Assembly (NCBI RefSeq): GCF_011440375.1
Contig: NZ_JAAOIR010000001.1
Span: forward strand, 1,116,001 to 1,180,000
Reading direction: 5' to 3'
DNA from: Halorubellus sp. JP-L1
GTDB taxonomy: Archaea; Halobacteriota; Halobacteria; Halobacteriales; Natrialbaceae
DNA: 64,000 bases
Shown: positions 35,124 through 44,117 of the stretch, piece after piece
Layout: every line of letters begins with the position of its first letter
Position numbering within the stretch: position 1 is the first letter of the stretch
Made by a program: the position numbers and the translations under genes
The notes under the pieces: model-generated
Database searches by the model: none
Told to the model about the DNA's origin: nothing
What the model saw: the letters and a program-made list of their open reading frames with translations, nothing else

Positions 35124-37780
35124 GCGACGCGTACGCACGCGACACGACGCTCGTCGGTGCGGACTCGCGACTGTACGATCGTGCGCTCGACGGCGTCGTC
35201 GCGCTGACGGTCGTCGGGTTCGCGCTCGCGCTCATGGGGATCGTGCAGGTCGTCGAGCTGGCGGCGAGCGGCGCCGCGCTCGGCGAGTCACTGCTCGCGG
35301 TGCTCGCGGTGACGGCCGGCGGCGTCGGCGTCGTCGCGGCGTTCTCGTGGGCGAACGTCGTCCCCATCACGTCCGAGCGCGTGCGCGGCGTGGCGGTCGG
35401 ACTCGTCGTGAGTCTGGTGGCGTTGACGGCGGTCGCGTACGCGACCGGGGTGACGCTCGCGTCGATGCTCGGCTGGGTGCTCTTGTTCGAGGCGGCCGTC
35501 ATCGTCGTCGCCGGCGTGGCTTCGCGTGCGGGCGTGGTCGAGACGACGCCCGATGCGAGCGCGGGCCTGGTCGCCGGATTCGCGTTCGGCGTCGTCGGGC
35601 TCGCGCTCGGTGCGGCAGTCGGTGGCTCGCTGCTCGGAGCGGGGGCGGTCGCGTGGCTCGCACCCGCGGTCGTCGTCGGTGTCGCGCTCGCCGCGTTGAC
35701 GATCCTCCCTCGCGAGGACGTCGGGTCGACGCTGCCTGCGGCGCTCGTCGTCGGCGCGCTCGGTGCGACGATCGCGTCGGCGGTCCTCGGCGTCGGCTGG
35801 CAGTGGAACCCGCAAGCTGTCTCGGGCGGGTTCACGGGCGGGATCGTCATTCCGCTGTTCGTCCTGACGGGGTCGCTGCTGTCGGCGTGGAGTGCGGCGA
35901 AGGCGCGCGAGGGCTTCGGCGCGCAGGGCCGCCAGTACGGGACGTTCCTCGTCATCGACCTGAACGCGCTGATGATGCTGGTCGTGATGGCGGCCATCGT
36001 CGTGTTCGTCACGATCAAGGGCGCCGGGTACGCGTTCCACGGGTTCCAGGTCGGTGCGGCGAGCGCGCTCCTGGCCACGCTCCCGCTGCTCGTCCTCACC
36101 GTTCGGCGCGCGAAGCGACCGGCCGGGTCGCCCGAGTGGCGTAGCGGCGCCCGCCAGCTGCTCCGGGTGCTCCCGCTGTCGGCCGCTGGCGCGCTCGCGG
36201 CGCTGTTCGCGTACGTCGCGGTGACTGGGCGGCGACTGGCGTACGACTTCACGTACACGGTCCAGGTGAACCGGCAGCCGGAGGTCCTCGACACGAGCGT
36301 CGCCGTGACGCGGTCGCTCGTCGTCGGGACGCCGCTCGTCCTCGTCGTCGGCGTCGCGCTGTTCGCGTACTTCTTCCGGCGGTACGGGAGCCTGGACAAC
36401 GTCGGCGAGGAGTTCCAGTCGGTCGCCAGAGTGCGTCGGGCCGTCCCGCTCGTCGTCGGCGCGCTCGTCGTGCTCGCGGCCGCGTTCGGCGTTCTCGGCG
36501 CGAACCCGTTCGGACTGACGGTGCTGGGCGAGACGATAGCGTACTGGATCGTCGTCGCGGCCGCGGTCGCCGCGATGGCGCTCGCGGTCGCCCCGCTCGC
36601 GGCCGTCCTCGCCGGTGGCGACCCGGCCGCGGTCGGCGAGCGCGCGGTGCGGTTCGCGCCGCTCGTCGTCGTCGGCGCGCTCGGTGGCGTGTCCGTCCTC
36701 CTCGCGAGCGCGTTCCTCGAGTCGACCGCGCGCACCGTCCCGAACGTCTCCGGCGTCCCGGTGGTCGCGTTCGCCGCGTTCGTCGCCGGTCTCGCCTCGC
36801 TCGCGCTCGCCGCGCTCACCGTCGCGGGAGCGCGCGGCGTCGACGAGACGATCACCGAACGACTGCTCGGCGAGGAGACGACGCTCTCGCTCGCCGCCGC
36901 GGCCGGGTACGTGGTCGTCCTCGGCGTCCACGTCGCGGGCACGGGCGTCCCGTTCCGCGTCGGGCCGGCCGCGGTCGCGACCACGGGATCGCTCTCCTGG
37001 CCGATGGCGATGCAGGCGTACATTCCACTCGGCGTGGACCCCGGCGGCATCTTCCCCGCGATCGTCGGGACGGTGTGGCTCGTCGTCGGCGCGACCGCGT
37101 TCGCCGTCCCGCTCGGCCTCGGCGCGGCCGTGTTCCTCACCGAGTACGCCGAGCAGGGGAACTTCACGAACCTCGTGGAGATCGCGACGAACGCCCTCTG
37201 GAGCACGCCGAGCATCGTGTTCGGCCTGTTCGGGGCGGCGTTCCTCATCCCGCGCCTGGGCGGCGACGAGTCGCTGCTCGCTGGGATGCTCGTCCTCGGG
37301 TTCATGCTGCTGCCGCTCGTCCTCATCACGAGTCGCGAGGCCATCAAGGCGGTCCCGGCCGAGTACCGGGACGCGAGCGCGGCACTCGGCGTGGACCAGT
37401 GGACGACCATCCGGAGCGTCGTCGTCCCGGCGGCGATGCCGGGCGTCATCACGGGCGTCATCCTCGGCGTCGGCCGGATCGCGGGCGAGACCGCGCCGCT
37501 CATCCTCGTCCTCGGGTCGACCCTGAACGCGACCGAGGCCGTGGACGTCGTCGGCGGGTTCCGGTTCGTCGCCGAGCCGCCGTTCGTCGTGAACGACGCG
37601 CTCACGGCGGCGTCGGCGAGCCTCCCGACGCAGGTGTGGGCGGTCATCTCGGCTGGCGTGAGCGGGTCGCCGTCGATGGGGTGGGCGAGCGCGTTCGTCC
37701 TCCTGATGGTCGTGCTCTCGTTCTACGCGGTCGGCATCACTGCACGAACGATCTTCCGGCGGAAACTCGACTATGAGTAA
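35120..37780 (+). CDS. pstA: phosphate ABC transporter permease PstA with a very long N-terminal membrane region
   Basis: This is an 886-aa protein, about three times the 280-300 aa of bacterial PstA. The permease domain occupies about 600-880, with [17 protein letters not shown], the EAA loop [28 protein letters not shown] and [17 protein letters not shown]. The preceding 600 residues are almost all hydrophobic helices (perhaps 14-16) with short loops; no soluble domain is seen. No frameshift is evident, and the frame is continuous with start and stop overlapping pstC and pstB. Haloarchaeal PstA proteins often carry N-terminal extensions, but this is extreme. Confidence 0.9.
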   Translation: MSDAYARDTTLVGADSRLYDRALDGVVALTVVGFALALMGIVQVVELAASGAALGESLLAVLAVTAGGVGVVAAFSWANVVPITSERVRGVAVGLVVSLVALTAVAYATGVTLASMLGWVLLFEAAVIVVAGVASRAGVVETTPDASAGLVAGFAFGVVGLALGAAVGGSLLGAGAVAWLAPAVVVGVALAALTILPREDVGSTLPAALVVGALGATIASAVLGVGWQWNPQAVSGGFTGGIVIPLFVLTGSLLSAWSAAKAREGFGAQGRQYGTFLVIDLNALMMLVVMAAIVVFVTIKGAGYAFHGFQVGAASALLATLPLLVLTVRRAKRPAGSPEWRSGARQLLRVLPLSAAGALAALFAYVAVTGRRLAYDFTYTVQVNRQPEVLDTSVAVTRSLVVGTPLVLVVGVALFAYFFRRYGSLDNVGEEFQSVARVRRAVPLVVGALVVLAAAFGVLGANPFGLTVLGETIAYWIVVAAAVAAMALAVAPLAAVLAGGDPAAVGERAVRFAPLVVVGALGGVSVLLASAFLESTARTVPNVSGVPVVAFAAFVAGLASLALAALTVAGARGVDETITERLLGEETTLSLAAAAGYVVVLGVHVAGTGVPFRVGPAAVATTGSLSWPMAMQAYIPLGVDPGGIFPAIVGTVWLVVGATAFAVPLGLGAAVFLTEYAEQGNFTNLVEIATNALWSTPSIVFGLFGAAFLIPRLGGDESLLAGMLVLGFMLLPLVLITSREAIKAVPAEYRDASAALGVDQWTTIRSVVVPAAMPGVITGVILGVGRIAGETAPLILVLGSTLNATEAVDVVGGFRFVAEPPFVVNDALTAASASLPTQVWAVISAGVSGSPSMGWASAFVLLMVVLSFYAVGITARTIFRRKLDYE

Positions 37781-38702
37781 GCAAGAATCAAACTTCGACG
37801 ACGACGACAGCACGGGAACCGAGACGGCGAGCTCCAAGTCCTCGGCGACGGTCGCGGGCGAGACCGCCGAGGAGACCCGCGAGTCCTGGACGGCGTACGA
37901 GTTCGAGGGCGACGCGAAGGTGAGCGTCGAAGACTTGAACGTCTGGTACGGGGACGACCACGCCCTGAAGGACGTCTCGATGGACATCCCCGAGAACTCA
38001 GTCACTGCGCTCGTCGGTCCCTCCGGCTGTGGGAAGTCGACGTACCTGCGATGCCTGAACCGGATGAACGACCGCATCAAGGCCGCGCGCGTCGAGGGGT
38101 CGGTGCAGCTCGACGGGACCGAGATCTACGACGCGAACGCGAACCTCGTCGAGCTCCGGAAGCGCATCGGGATGGTGTTCCAGGCACCGAATCCGTTCCC
38201 GAAGTCGATCAAGGACAACATCTCGTACGGCCCCCGCAAGCACGGCGACATCGACACCGGGCTGCTCGCGCGCCTGTTCGGGCGCGACGACAGCGACGAG
38301 GAGCTGGAGCTCGTCGAGCGCGCGCTCAGGCAGGCCGCGCTCTGGGACGAGGTCAGCGACCGCCTCGACGACAACGCACTCGGCCTCTCTGGCGGCCAAC
38401 AGCAGCGTCTCTGCATCGCTCGCGCGCTCGCCGTCGACCCGGAGGTCATCCTGATGGACGAGCCCGCGAGCGCGCTCGACCCCATCGCCACCTCGAAGAT
38501 CGAGGACCTCGTCGAGGAACTCTCGAAGGACTACACGGTCGTGATCGTCACGCACAACATGCAGCAGGCCGCTCGCATCAGCGACCAGACCGCGGTCTTC
38601 CTCACGGGCGGCGAACTCGTCGAGTACGACGACACGGACAAGATCTTCGAGAACCCCGAGAGTCAGCGCGTCGAGGACTACATCACCGGCAAGTTCGGAT
38701 AG
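37773..38702 (+). CDS. pstB: phosphate ABC transporter ATP-binding protein
   Basis: This is a 309-aa protein. Walker [10 protein letters not shown] is at 82-90, the Q-loop in [13 protein letters not shown], the ABC signature LSGGQQQR, Walker [14 protein letters not shown] and switch His in VTHNMQQA. An acidic, Ser/Thr-rich N-terminal extension of about 45 residues precedes the ATPase. The start overlaps the end of pstA by 8 nt. A phoU gene does not follow within this window. Confidence 0.95.
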   Translation: MSKQESNFDDDDSTGTETASSKSSATVAGETAEETRESWTAYEFEGDAKVSVEDLNVWYGDDHALKDVSMDIPENSVTALVGPSGCGKSTYLRCLNRMNDRIKAARVEGSVQLDGTEIYDANANLVELRKRIGMVFQAPNPFPKSIKDNISYGPRKHGDIDTGLLARLFGRDDSDEELELVERALRQAALWDEVSDRLDDNALGLSGGQQQRLCIARALAVDPEVILMDEPASALDPIATSKIEDLVEELSKDYTVVIVTHNMQQAARISDQTAVFLTGGELVEYDDTDKIFENPESQRVEDYITGKFG

Positions 38703-38796
38703 CGGTCAGTCCTCGCAGTACCGAAACCGCCGGAGTTCCTGTCACCGGCGTCGACAGTCCGATGCATTGATTGTTCTTCCGCGTGGAGTGTCGCGC

Positions 38797-39393
38797 ATGG
38801 TCCAGTCGACAGACGAGCCCCCCTCGAACGACGAACCCTCCTGGCGCACGGTCGCGTCCCCGGTCAGTCCGGCCGACGGTCTCGACCGAGTGGTCGCGGC
38901 CGTCGGTCGTGGCCGCGACGCGTTCCCGACGACGCGCGTGCGCCATGGCGTGTTCGGTCGTCGTACAACGGTATCGGTCGCCCTGATCGCTCTCGCGTTC
39001 GCGCTCGCCGTCGCCGCCGCCCAGCACGTCGCCGCGACCGTCGGCTACGGCACCGTCGGGTCCTGGGTTCACGGGACCTGGACGGGCACGAATCCCGAAC
39101 CGCTCCTGTTCCTCGGGGTCGCCGCGCTGCTCGCGCTCGCGACGGCGAGTGCCGCCGGGAACTCGGGGCTGGTACCGACCGTCGTCCTCGTCGCTGGCCC
39201 CGTCTACGGCGTCGCGTTCGCGCGTTACGGGACGCGCGAGACCCTCTCTCGCTACGGACCGGAGGTCGTCTCGCTCCCCGAGGCGGCCGCGTTCGCCGCG
39301 TTCGTCGCCATCGCGGTCGCGGTCCCGGTCGCTGTCCTCGGGTTCGGTCTCGGGAGCGGCGTCCGCCACGCGCTCGCACCGCTCCGTCGGTGA
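38797..39393 (+). CDS. membrane protein downstream of pstB, function unknown
   Basis: This 198-aa protein has a polar N-terminus (about 1-55) and then four hydrophobic segments (about 57-76, 98-116, 121-136 and 162-190). Its position, 94 bp after pstB on the same strand, would allow co-transcription, but no link to phosphate uptake is visible in the sequence. The ATG at 38797 is preferred over a TTG ten codons upstream. No family recognised. Confidence 0.65.
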   Translation: MVQSTDEPPSNDEPSWRTVASPVSPADGLDRVVAAVGRGRDAFPTTRVRHGVFGRRTTVSVALIALAFALAVAAAQHVAATVGYGTVGSWVHGTWTGTNPEPLLFLGVAALLALATASAAGNSGLVPTVVLVAGPVYGVAFARYGTRETLSRYGPEVVSLPEAAAFAAFVAIAVAVPVAVLGFGLGSGVRHALAPLRR

Positions 39394-39455
39394 CGTCCGA
39401 GCCGTCCCAGCCGTCCGGCGACCGTCAAAGTCGACGCGAACCGAGCCCTTTTTAC

Positions 39456-39471
39456 TTTAGGCTCGCCTAAA
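39456..39471 (+). promoter_or_regulatory. perfect palindromic iron-regulator box
   Basis: TTTAGGC-TC-GCCTAAA is a perfect 16-bp palindrome. It sits between a TATA-like CTTTTTACT (about 39448-39455) and the ATG at 39480, the same repressor-type arrangement as at 524-539. A leaderless transcript starting near 39479 is implied. Confidence 0.8.
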
Positions 39472-39479
39472 CACTCGTA

Positions 39480-39644
39480 ATGGCCGCTGGGACGCAGTCT
39501 GAGACTGCCGACGTGGAAACGGAACGGTCGGAGACCCCCGAGCTATCGGTCTGCGAGACCGCCCCCGGGAAGACGGTCTTCATCGAATCGGACAACAGCG
39601 ACGGCTGGCTCGCGAGCGACACGACCGTCGACGTGCAACGATAG
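39480..39644 (+). CDS. 54-aa acidic protein under an iron box
   Basis: The ATG at 39480 to the TAG at 39642-39644 gives 54 aa beginning MAAGTQSETADVETE. The C-terminal half (CETAPGKTVFIESDNSDGW, then LASDTTVDVQR) resembles haloarchaeal DUF7331-like small proteins with a conserved beta-hairpin and Trp. One Cys is present. The start is fixed by the promoter: TATA, box and ATG are spaced for leaderless initiation. Function unknown; iron-repressed expression is inferred. It converges with dpsA. Confidence 0.75.
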   Translation: MAAGTQSETADVETERSETPELSVCETAPGKTVFIESDNSDGWLASDTTVDVQR

Positions 39645-39684
39645 TCGCCGAAAAGACGGTTCGTCTCCTCGCGAGTCGATCGCG

Positions 39685-40227
39685 TCAGTTCGACGCGTCG
39701 ACCTTGAGCGTGTCGTCCTCGAGGTAGTGGTCGATGACGTGGGTGTGCTCTTCGAGGTCCTCGAGGTGTTCGCGGAGCATCTCTGCGGTCGCGTAGTCGC
39801 CCAAGCCCTCCGCGAGTTCGATGTGCTGGCGGTAGCTCTCGATGATGTCCCCGTACATCTCGAGGTCGTTCGAGAGGGACGTGCGGATGTCGTAGACGTC
39901 CTCGTCCTCGGGTTCGACGGTCGCGTTCTCCGAGAGCGTCGCCATGCTGGCGTGCGGGACGCCACCGATAGCTTGTGCGCGCTCTGCGAGTTCGTCGGCG
40001 GCGAGTTCGATCTCCTCGTAGGCCTCCTGGAGGAAAACGTGGATGTCGCGGTGTTCGGCGCCGGCGACGTTCCAGTGGTGCTTGTGGAGCTGGTGGTAGA
40101 GGACGTACGCGTCTGCGAGGTCGGTGTTGAGCGCGTCGATGATCTGTGCGGCCTTCTCCTCGTCGAGCCGTACCGGGTTCTCGCCGACGCTACCCGCCTC
40201 TTTCTGGACTTCTTTCTGTGTACTCAT
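39685..40227 (-). CDS. dpsA: Dps-family ferritin, DpsA
   Basis: This 180-aa protein forms a 12-mer that oxidises and stores iron and protects DNA from Fenton chemistry. Ferroxidase residues are visible in YVLYHQLHKHHWNVAG (His near 51) and in the helix FLQEAYEEIELAADELAERA (Asp and Glu near 78-82). The length matches Halobacterium DpsA. An AGGAG lies just before the ATG at 40227, and an iron box lies farther upstream at 40283. Confidence 0.94.
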   Translation of the reverse strand: MSTQKEVQKEAGSVGENPVRLDEEKAAQIIDALNTDLADAYVLYHQLHKHHWNVAGAEHRDIHVFLQEAYEEIELAADELAERAQAIGGVPHASMATLSENATVEPEDEDVYDIRTSLSNDLEMYGDIIESYRQHIELAEGLGDYATAEMLREHLEDLEEHTHVIDHYLEDDTLKVDASN

Positions 40228-40642
40228 AGCTCCTGTAGATACGGTCTTGGACCACTTATAGTTTTCCAGTAAGAAAATATTTTTTCGCCTCGCCTAAACC
40301 CAGTGCGTCGTCGGGAGCTCCACTCGGACGCGCGATCTGCGACGACGCTGCACGTCCTGCGACCGTCGACGACAGCCACGAACAGACGAGAACAGACCGC
40401 CACAGTCGTCGATAAACTACAGAGCACGATAGGAAATCGCTCCGGGCGGGCCGAGAGCGCGCCCTGGCCGGAGAAGACGGGCGATGACCGCAGCACGCGC
40501 TCGACGGCGAGTTCGGCGGCGCGAACGATGGGCCCGACGGCATCGCTGCTGCCGAGAGCGAGCCCGCGACTACGACTGCGAGAGAAACGGTAGAAGGTGT
40601 CGCGAACGGACGTCCGGCCGGGGCCAGCGAGGGGGTGCCGGA
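40228..40642. other. 415-bp intergenic region between dpsA and tatA
   Basis: The first 75 bp hold the dpsA promoter and iron box. The rest contains no convincing gene: frames on both strands are Arg/Ser/Thr-rich without conserved character. Nothing else was recognised. Confidence 0.5.
40283..40298 (-). promoter_or_regulatory. iron-regulator box upstream of dpsA (degenerate left half)
   Basis: TTTCGC-CTCG-CCTAAA: one half-site is perfect and the other has two changes. It lies 56 nt or more upstream of the dpsA ATG and upstream of the AT-rich AAATATTTTC (about 40271-40280). That is, it is on the far side of TATA, unlike the repressor-type boxes. Activation rather than repression by an iron regulator would fit an iron-storage gene; this is inference. 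Confidence 0.55.
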
Positions 40643-40933
40643 TCAGGCCGAGGGGGCGCCGCGATCGACGTCGGTCTCGTGGTCGGCGTCCGCGTCGAGG
40701 TCGGTCTCGCGGTCGGCGTCCGCCGCGGTGGCGTCGGTCTGCGCGCCGGCGTCGGCGGCGTTCCGGATGTCGTTTTCGAGTTCCGCGCGGCCGCGCTCGA
40801 ACTCGCTCATCGCTTCGCCGCTGGCGCGCGCGAGCTTCGGGAGCTTGTTCGCGCCGAACAGGAGGACGACGAGGAGGAACACGATCACGAGTTCGGGGCC
40901 GCCGAGTCCACCGACGAACAACTGGAACGACAT
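40643..40933 (-). CDS. tatA: twin-arginine translocase TatA/E family subunit
   Basis: This is a 96-aa protein. The N-terminal TM (about 10-26) begins after GGLGGPE, followed by the hinge and amphipathic helix FGANKLPKLARASGEAMSEFERG. The C-terminal half is an acidic Asp/Ala-rich tail with DADRETDLDADADHETD repeats. It forms the protein-conducting part of the Tat pathway, used by many haloarchaeal secreted proteins, including the lipoproteins in this window. The ATG at 40933 gives the canonical start. Confidence 0.93.
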   Translation of the reverse strand: MSFQLFVGGLGGPELVIVFLLVVLLFGANKLPKLARASGEAMSEFERGRAELENDIRNAADAGAQTDATAADADRETDLDADADHETDVDRGAPSA

Positions 40934-41065
40934 TGGTATCGAGAGTAGGTACGCGCGGCACGAGCTTAAGTACGCAGTAGCACGGGTAGCGACCTCGAGA
41001 GACGATTCTCGGGTCGTGGGTCGTTACTCGGGCCGTAGGTCGTGACCGCGGCCGCGGTCGTGCGG

Positions 41066-41668
41066 TCAGATGATGTACCAATCCCGGAGAAGGGTGACGA
41101 TGGCGTCGAGCGCGCGAAAGCCGTAGCCGTACGCGACCGTGCCGGGAACGACCGCGAGTAGGATCGCGCGCCGCGTGGATACCCGGTGGACGGTCGCGAT
41201 GCCGACGACGAGCAGCGCGAACGCGTAGACGCCGCAGACGGCGCGGACGAGCGGCGACGGGATGCCCGCGAACACGCACGGTGCGGTCGCGTACCCGAGC
41301 ACCTGCACGGTCTCGCTGATGCCCCCGCGGTCCGGAGCGAGCGCGGCGAGCAGGAGCGTCTCCACGGCCGCGAGCAAGTGTAATCCCGCGGGAGCGACGA
41401 GGAAGACGGCGACGCCGATCCAGAGCACGCCCGAGAGCAGCGGGCGGCCCGCGACGACCGGGTACGCCTCGGGGACGAGCGCGAACCGCGAGAGTTCCGC
41501 GACGAGCACGACCACCATCGCGAACGTCAACCCGGGTGCCTGGTCGCCTGGTGCGACGCCCGTCCGGAAGAACCGCGACGGCGCGGTCGCGACCTCGAAC
41601 CACGCGCGAGCGACCGCTCGCGGCCCCCGGTCGCGGCCGCCGGTCGTCGACTCCACCCACTGCGTCAT
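41066..41668 (-). CDS. Yip1-family membrane protein
   Basis: This 200-aa protein has a polar N-terminus with WFEVATAPSRFFRTGVAPGD, typical of haloarchaeal Yip1 proteins, and then about five hydrophobic segments. The middle has ETVQVLGYATAPCVFAGIPSPLVRAVCGVYAFALLVVGI, the Yip1-like core. The end is FRALDAIVTLLRDWYII. Function in archaea is unknown. Confidence 0.8.
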   Translation of the reverse strand: MTQWVESTTGGRDRGPRAVARAWFEVATAPSRFFRTGVAPGDQAPGLTFAMVVVLVAELSRFALVPEAYPVVAGRPLLSGVLWIGVAVFLVAPAGLHLLAAVETLLLAALAPDRGGISETVQVLGYATAPCVFAGIPSPLVRAVCGVYAFALLVVGIATVHRVSTRRAILLAVVPGTVAYGYGFRALDAIVTLLRDWYII

Positions 41669-41761
41669 CGCCGCATCACCCGACCGAATCCGATCGCGCT
41701 GCTACCCGGCCGATGCCGTTCGGTCGTGCGTGCGGTACTCCGGGTGCGTTCAGTCATGCGG

Positions 41762-42466
41762 TCACTCGTTCGCGGCCCCTGGGTCGGCGTCGTCGTCGCG
41801 CTCGCCGCTGCCGTCGCCGTCGGCGGCGAGTTCCGCTGGGTCGGCCGCCTCGGTGAACTCGTCGAGGCTCCGGTCGAGCGACCCCGTCTGGAGCGTGTGA
41901 CAGTTCCGGCAGCGCGCCTCGTAGGACTCCTCGGCGCCGACGAGGATCGTCGGGTCGTCGACGTGCGCGGGCTCGCCCTCGACGAGTCGCTGGTTCCGCG
42001 TCGCGGGCTCGCCGCAGACCGAGCAGATCGCCTGGAACTTCTCGACGTACTCCGCGGTCGCCATCAACGCCGGGAGCGGATGGAACGGTTCCCCGCGGAA
42101 CGTCTGGTCGGTCCCGGAGACGACGACGCGATGACCGTCGTCCGCGAGCGCGTCGCAGACGTCCACGAGCGTCTCGTCGAAGAAGTTCGCCTCGTCCACC
42201 GCCACCACGTCCTCGCCGTCGACGCACTCCGTGATCTCCCAGACGCCCTCGCCCTCCGCGGGCACCGCCGTCGCGTCCCAGTCCCGGCCCTCGTGACTCC
42301 CGATGACGTCGTCGCCGTACCGGTCGTCGACCGCGGGCGTGAACACGGCCACCTCCTGCTCGGCGATCTTCGCACGCCGAAGCCGCCGCAGCAACTCCTC
42401 GGTCTTCCCGGAGAACATACTCCCCGTGATGACCTCCACCCAGCCACTGTTCGTGATCGCGTGCAT
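41762..42466 (-). CDS. tdk: thymidine kinase
   Basis: This 234-aa type II thymidine kinase phosphorylates thymidine with ATP. The P-loop GSMFSGKT is at 15-22, the Asp/Glu in VVAVDEANFFDE is the catalytic region, and zinc Cys are in CSVCG and CRNCH. The Tyr-containing lasso region is near VEGEPAHVDDPTILVGAEESYEA. A 35-residue acidic C-terminal tail is an addition. The ATG at 42466 directly precedes the P-loop; the very long frame upstream is a shadow. Confidence 0.93.
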   Translation of the reverse strand: MHAITNSGWVEVITGSMFSGKTEELLRRLRRAKIAEQEVAVFTPAVDDRYGDDVIGSHEGRDWDATAVPAEGEGVWEITECVDGEDVVAVDEANFFDETLVDVCDALADDGHRVVVSGTDQTFRGEPFHPLPALMATAEYVEKFQAICSVCGEPATRNQRLVEGEPAHVDDPTILVGAEESYEARCRNCHTLQTGSLDRSLDEFTEAADPAELAADGDGSGERDDDADPGAANE

Positions 42467-43135
42467 TCGAACTGGCCGACGAGTCGAGGGTGCAAAAACT
42501 TCCTGTATCGCGACGCATCCGTCGATCACGCACCTCCGAACAGCACCACGAAGCCCCGGCACACCCGCGACGAAGGGGAGAACGCGAATGCGGAGAATCC
42601 ATCGCACCGCCAACACACAGGAAGCCCCGGCGCGCTCGCGACCGCGCCGCCCCTTCCAGTCCCACCCGACCGCGACCGCACCGCTTCCGCGACCGCACCG
42701 CGCCCTGCCCTTCCCCTGCTCGCAGCACGCGCCGTCGGCGCGCGCTGCTCGCGGCCGAGTTGTCGGGTCGAACCACGCTTTCGAATGCCGGCTGGCGAGC
42801 GGTGACGCAGCCGCGCGAACGAAGGTGAGCGCGGCTGCGTCGATACTGCGCGAGGGATGAGCACCGCGGTGACCGACGGGAACCGCGGCGCGCAGTCGGC
42901 TGGGGAGGACGAGGCTGCGGAGCGGTGGCGGTGCAGTTGCTGTTGCGGTTGGTCCAGCGCACTCACCGCGAGCGCCCAGCGGGCGCGAGCGGGATTTTTT
43001 CGCCCACGTTTTTCCAAGGAGTGGTGCGCCGCAGGCGCACCCGACGCAGGAAAAAGGTGGTAGTGAAAAAGGTGGTAGTGAAAAAGGTGGTGGAGGAACG
43101 CGTCGTTTTTGGCGTCGACTCTCGAATGCGGCGGT
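42467..43135. other. 669-bp divergent intergenic region between tdk and udp
   Basis: No gene is supported. It contains a perfect 13-bp inverted repeat, GACGCAGCCGCGC (42804-42816) / GCGCGGCTGCGTC (42829-42841) with a 12-nt loop; a GC hairpin around GCAGCACGCGCC/GGCGCGCGCTGC near 42721-42750; two T-runs (GGATTTTTTCG near 42991-43001 and CGTTTTTCC near 43006-43014); and a three-copy 15-bp repeat at 43051-43095 just before udp. A GTCGAACC/TTCGAATGCC pair near 42771-42790 recalls the tRNA-Val tail units. Confidence 0.5.
43051..43095. repeat. 15-bp tandem repeat, three copies
   Basis: AAAAAGGTGGTAGTG occurs at 43051-43065 and 43066-43080, and with changes at 43081-43095 (AAAAAGGTGGTGGAG). It lies 41 bp before the udp ATG. 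The A5 runs are in phase at about 1.5 helical turns. The minus strand reads as T5 runs, which could terminate transcripts coming the other way. Confidence 0.85.
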
Positions 43136-43861
43136 ATGGCCAAGCAACCGCATCTGTTGGTCGAGGAGGGAGACGTTAACGAGGTCGCGATCGTTCCGGG
43201 TGACCCCGGGCGCGTCGATCGGATCGCGGGGCTGTGTGACGACAGCGAGGTCGTTGCGGAGAATCGCGAGTACAAGGTCGTGAATGCGACGTACGAAGGT
43301 CGGGATCTCACGATCTGTTCGACCGGAATCGGGTGCCCGAGCGCCGCGATCGCCGTGGAGGAACTTGCTGCCGTGGGCGTGGAGACGTTCGTCCGCTGTG
43401 GGACCACGGGCGCGCTCCAGGAAGGCATCGAGATCGGCGACATGGTCGTCGCGACCGCCGCCGCGAAGAACGAGGGGACGAGCAAGCGCTACGAGGCCGT
43501 CGAGTACCCCGCCGTCCCCGACTACGACGTTCTCTCCGCGCTCGTCGACGGCGCCGAAGCGAACGACGAAGACGTGCACGTCGGCGCGATCGCGAGCGAC
43601 GACGCGTTCTACGCCGAGACCGACGAGTACGTCGAGGACTGGGAGGACGCCGGCATCCTCGCCGTCGAGATGGAGGCGGCGACGCTGTTCACGCTCGCGC
43701 GCCGCAAAGGCCTCCGCGCTGGCGCCATCTGCACGGTCGACGGGAACCTCGTCGAGGGCACCCAGAAGGGCGCGACCGACGACGACGAACTCCCCGAGAA
43801 AGCGAAGAACAACGTCGAGCGCGCCATCCAGATCACGCTCGACGCCACGACGCAGGTTTAA
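43136..43861 (+). CDS. udp: uridine phosphorylase
   Basis: This 241-aa enzyme of the NP-1 family splits uridine with phosphate into uracil and ribose 1-phosphate. The phosphate-binding VPGDPGRVDRIA is near 19-30, ICSTGIGCPSAAIAVEEL follows, then FVRCGTTGALQEGIEIGDMVV and the ribose-binding AVEMEAATLFTLA. The length is typical. The ATG at 43136 gives the conserved MAKQPHLLV start. Its neighbour tdk, in divergent orientation, also serves pyrimidine salvage. Confidence 0.92.
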   Translation: MAKQPHLLVEEGDVNEVAIVPGDPGRVDRIAGLCDDSEVVAENREYKVVNATYEGRDLTICSTGIGCPSAAIAVEELAAVGVETFVRCGTTGALQEGIEIGDMVVATAAAKNEGTSKRYEAVEYPAVPDYDVLSALVDGAEANDEDVHVGAIASDDAFYAETDEYVEDWEDAGILAVEMEAATLFTLARRKGLRAGAICTVDGNLVEGTQKGATDDDELPEKAKNNVERAIQITLDATTQV

Positions 43862-44117
43862 GCCAGAAGCCGGGGCGAACTGCGGCGTGCCCTGACGCGT
43901 CGTCGTCCGCGCGGCCACGGCGGGAGCGCAGTCGACCCGCGGACCTCGCCCCTGACTGCCTGTACGCTATATCGAGTCCTCGACGAGCGATCGCACCGTC
44001 GCAGGCCGCCGCCCCCCTCGCTTCCCGGGCCTGCCGTCACTGACGACGGCCGCCATCGAGCGCTCGCACGCTCCGTCACGGACGGCCGTCGACGGGTCGC
44101 CGGTCGGTCGGGCGCGG

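Noticed and set aside
40303-40593. 96-codon plus-strand frame between dpsA and tatA
   Set aside because: Ser/Thr/Arg-rich composition without hydrophobic core; no promoter or ribosome site recognised.
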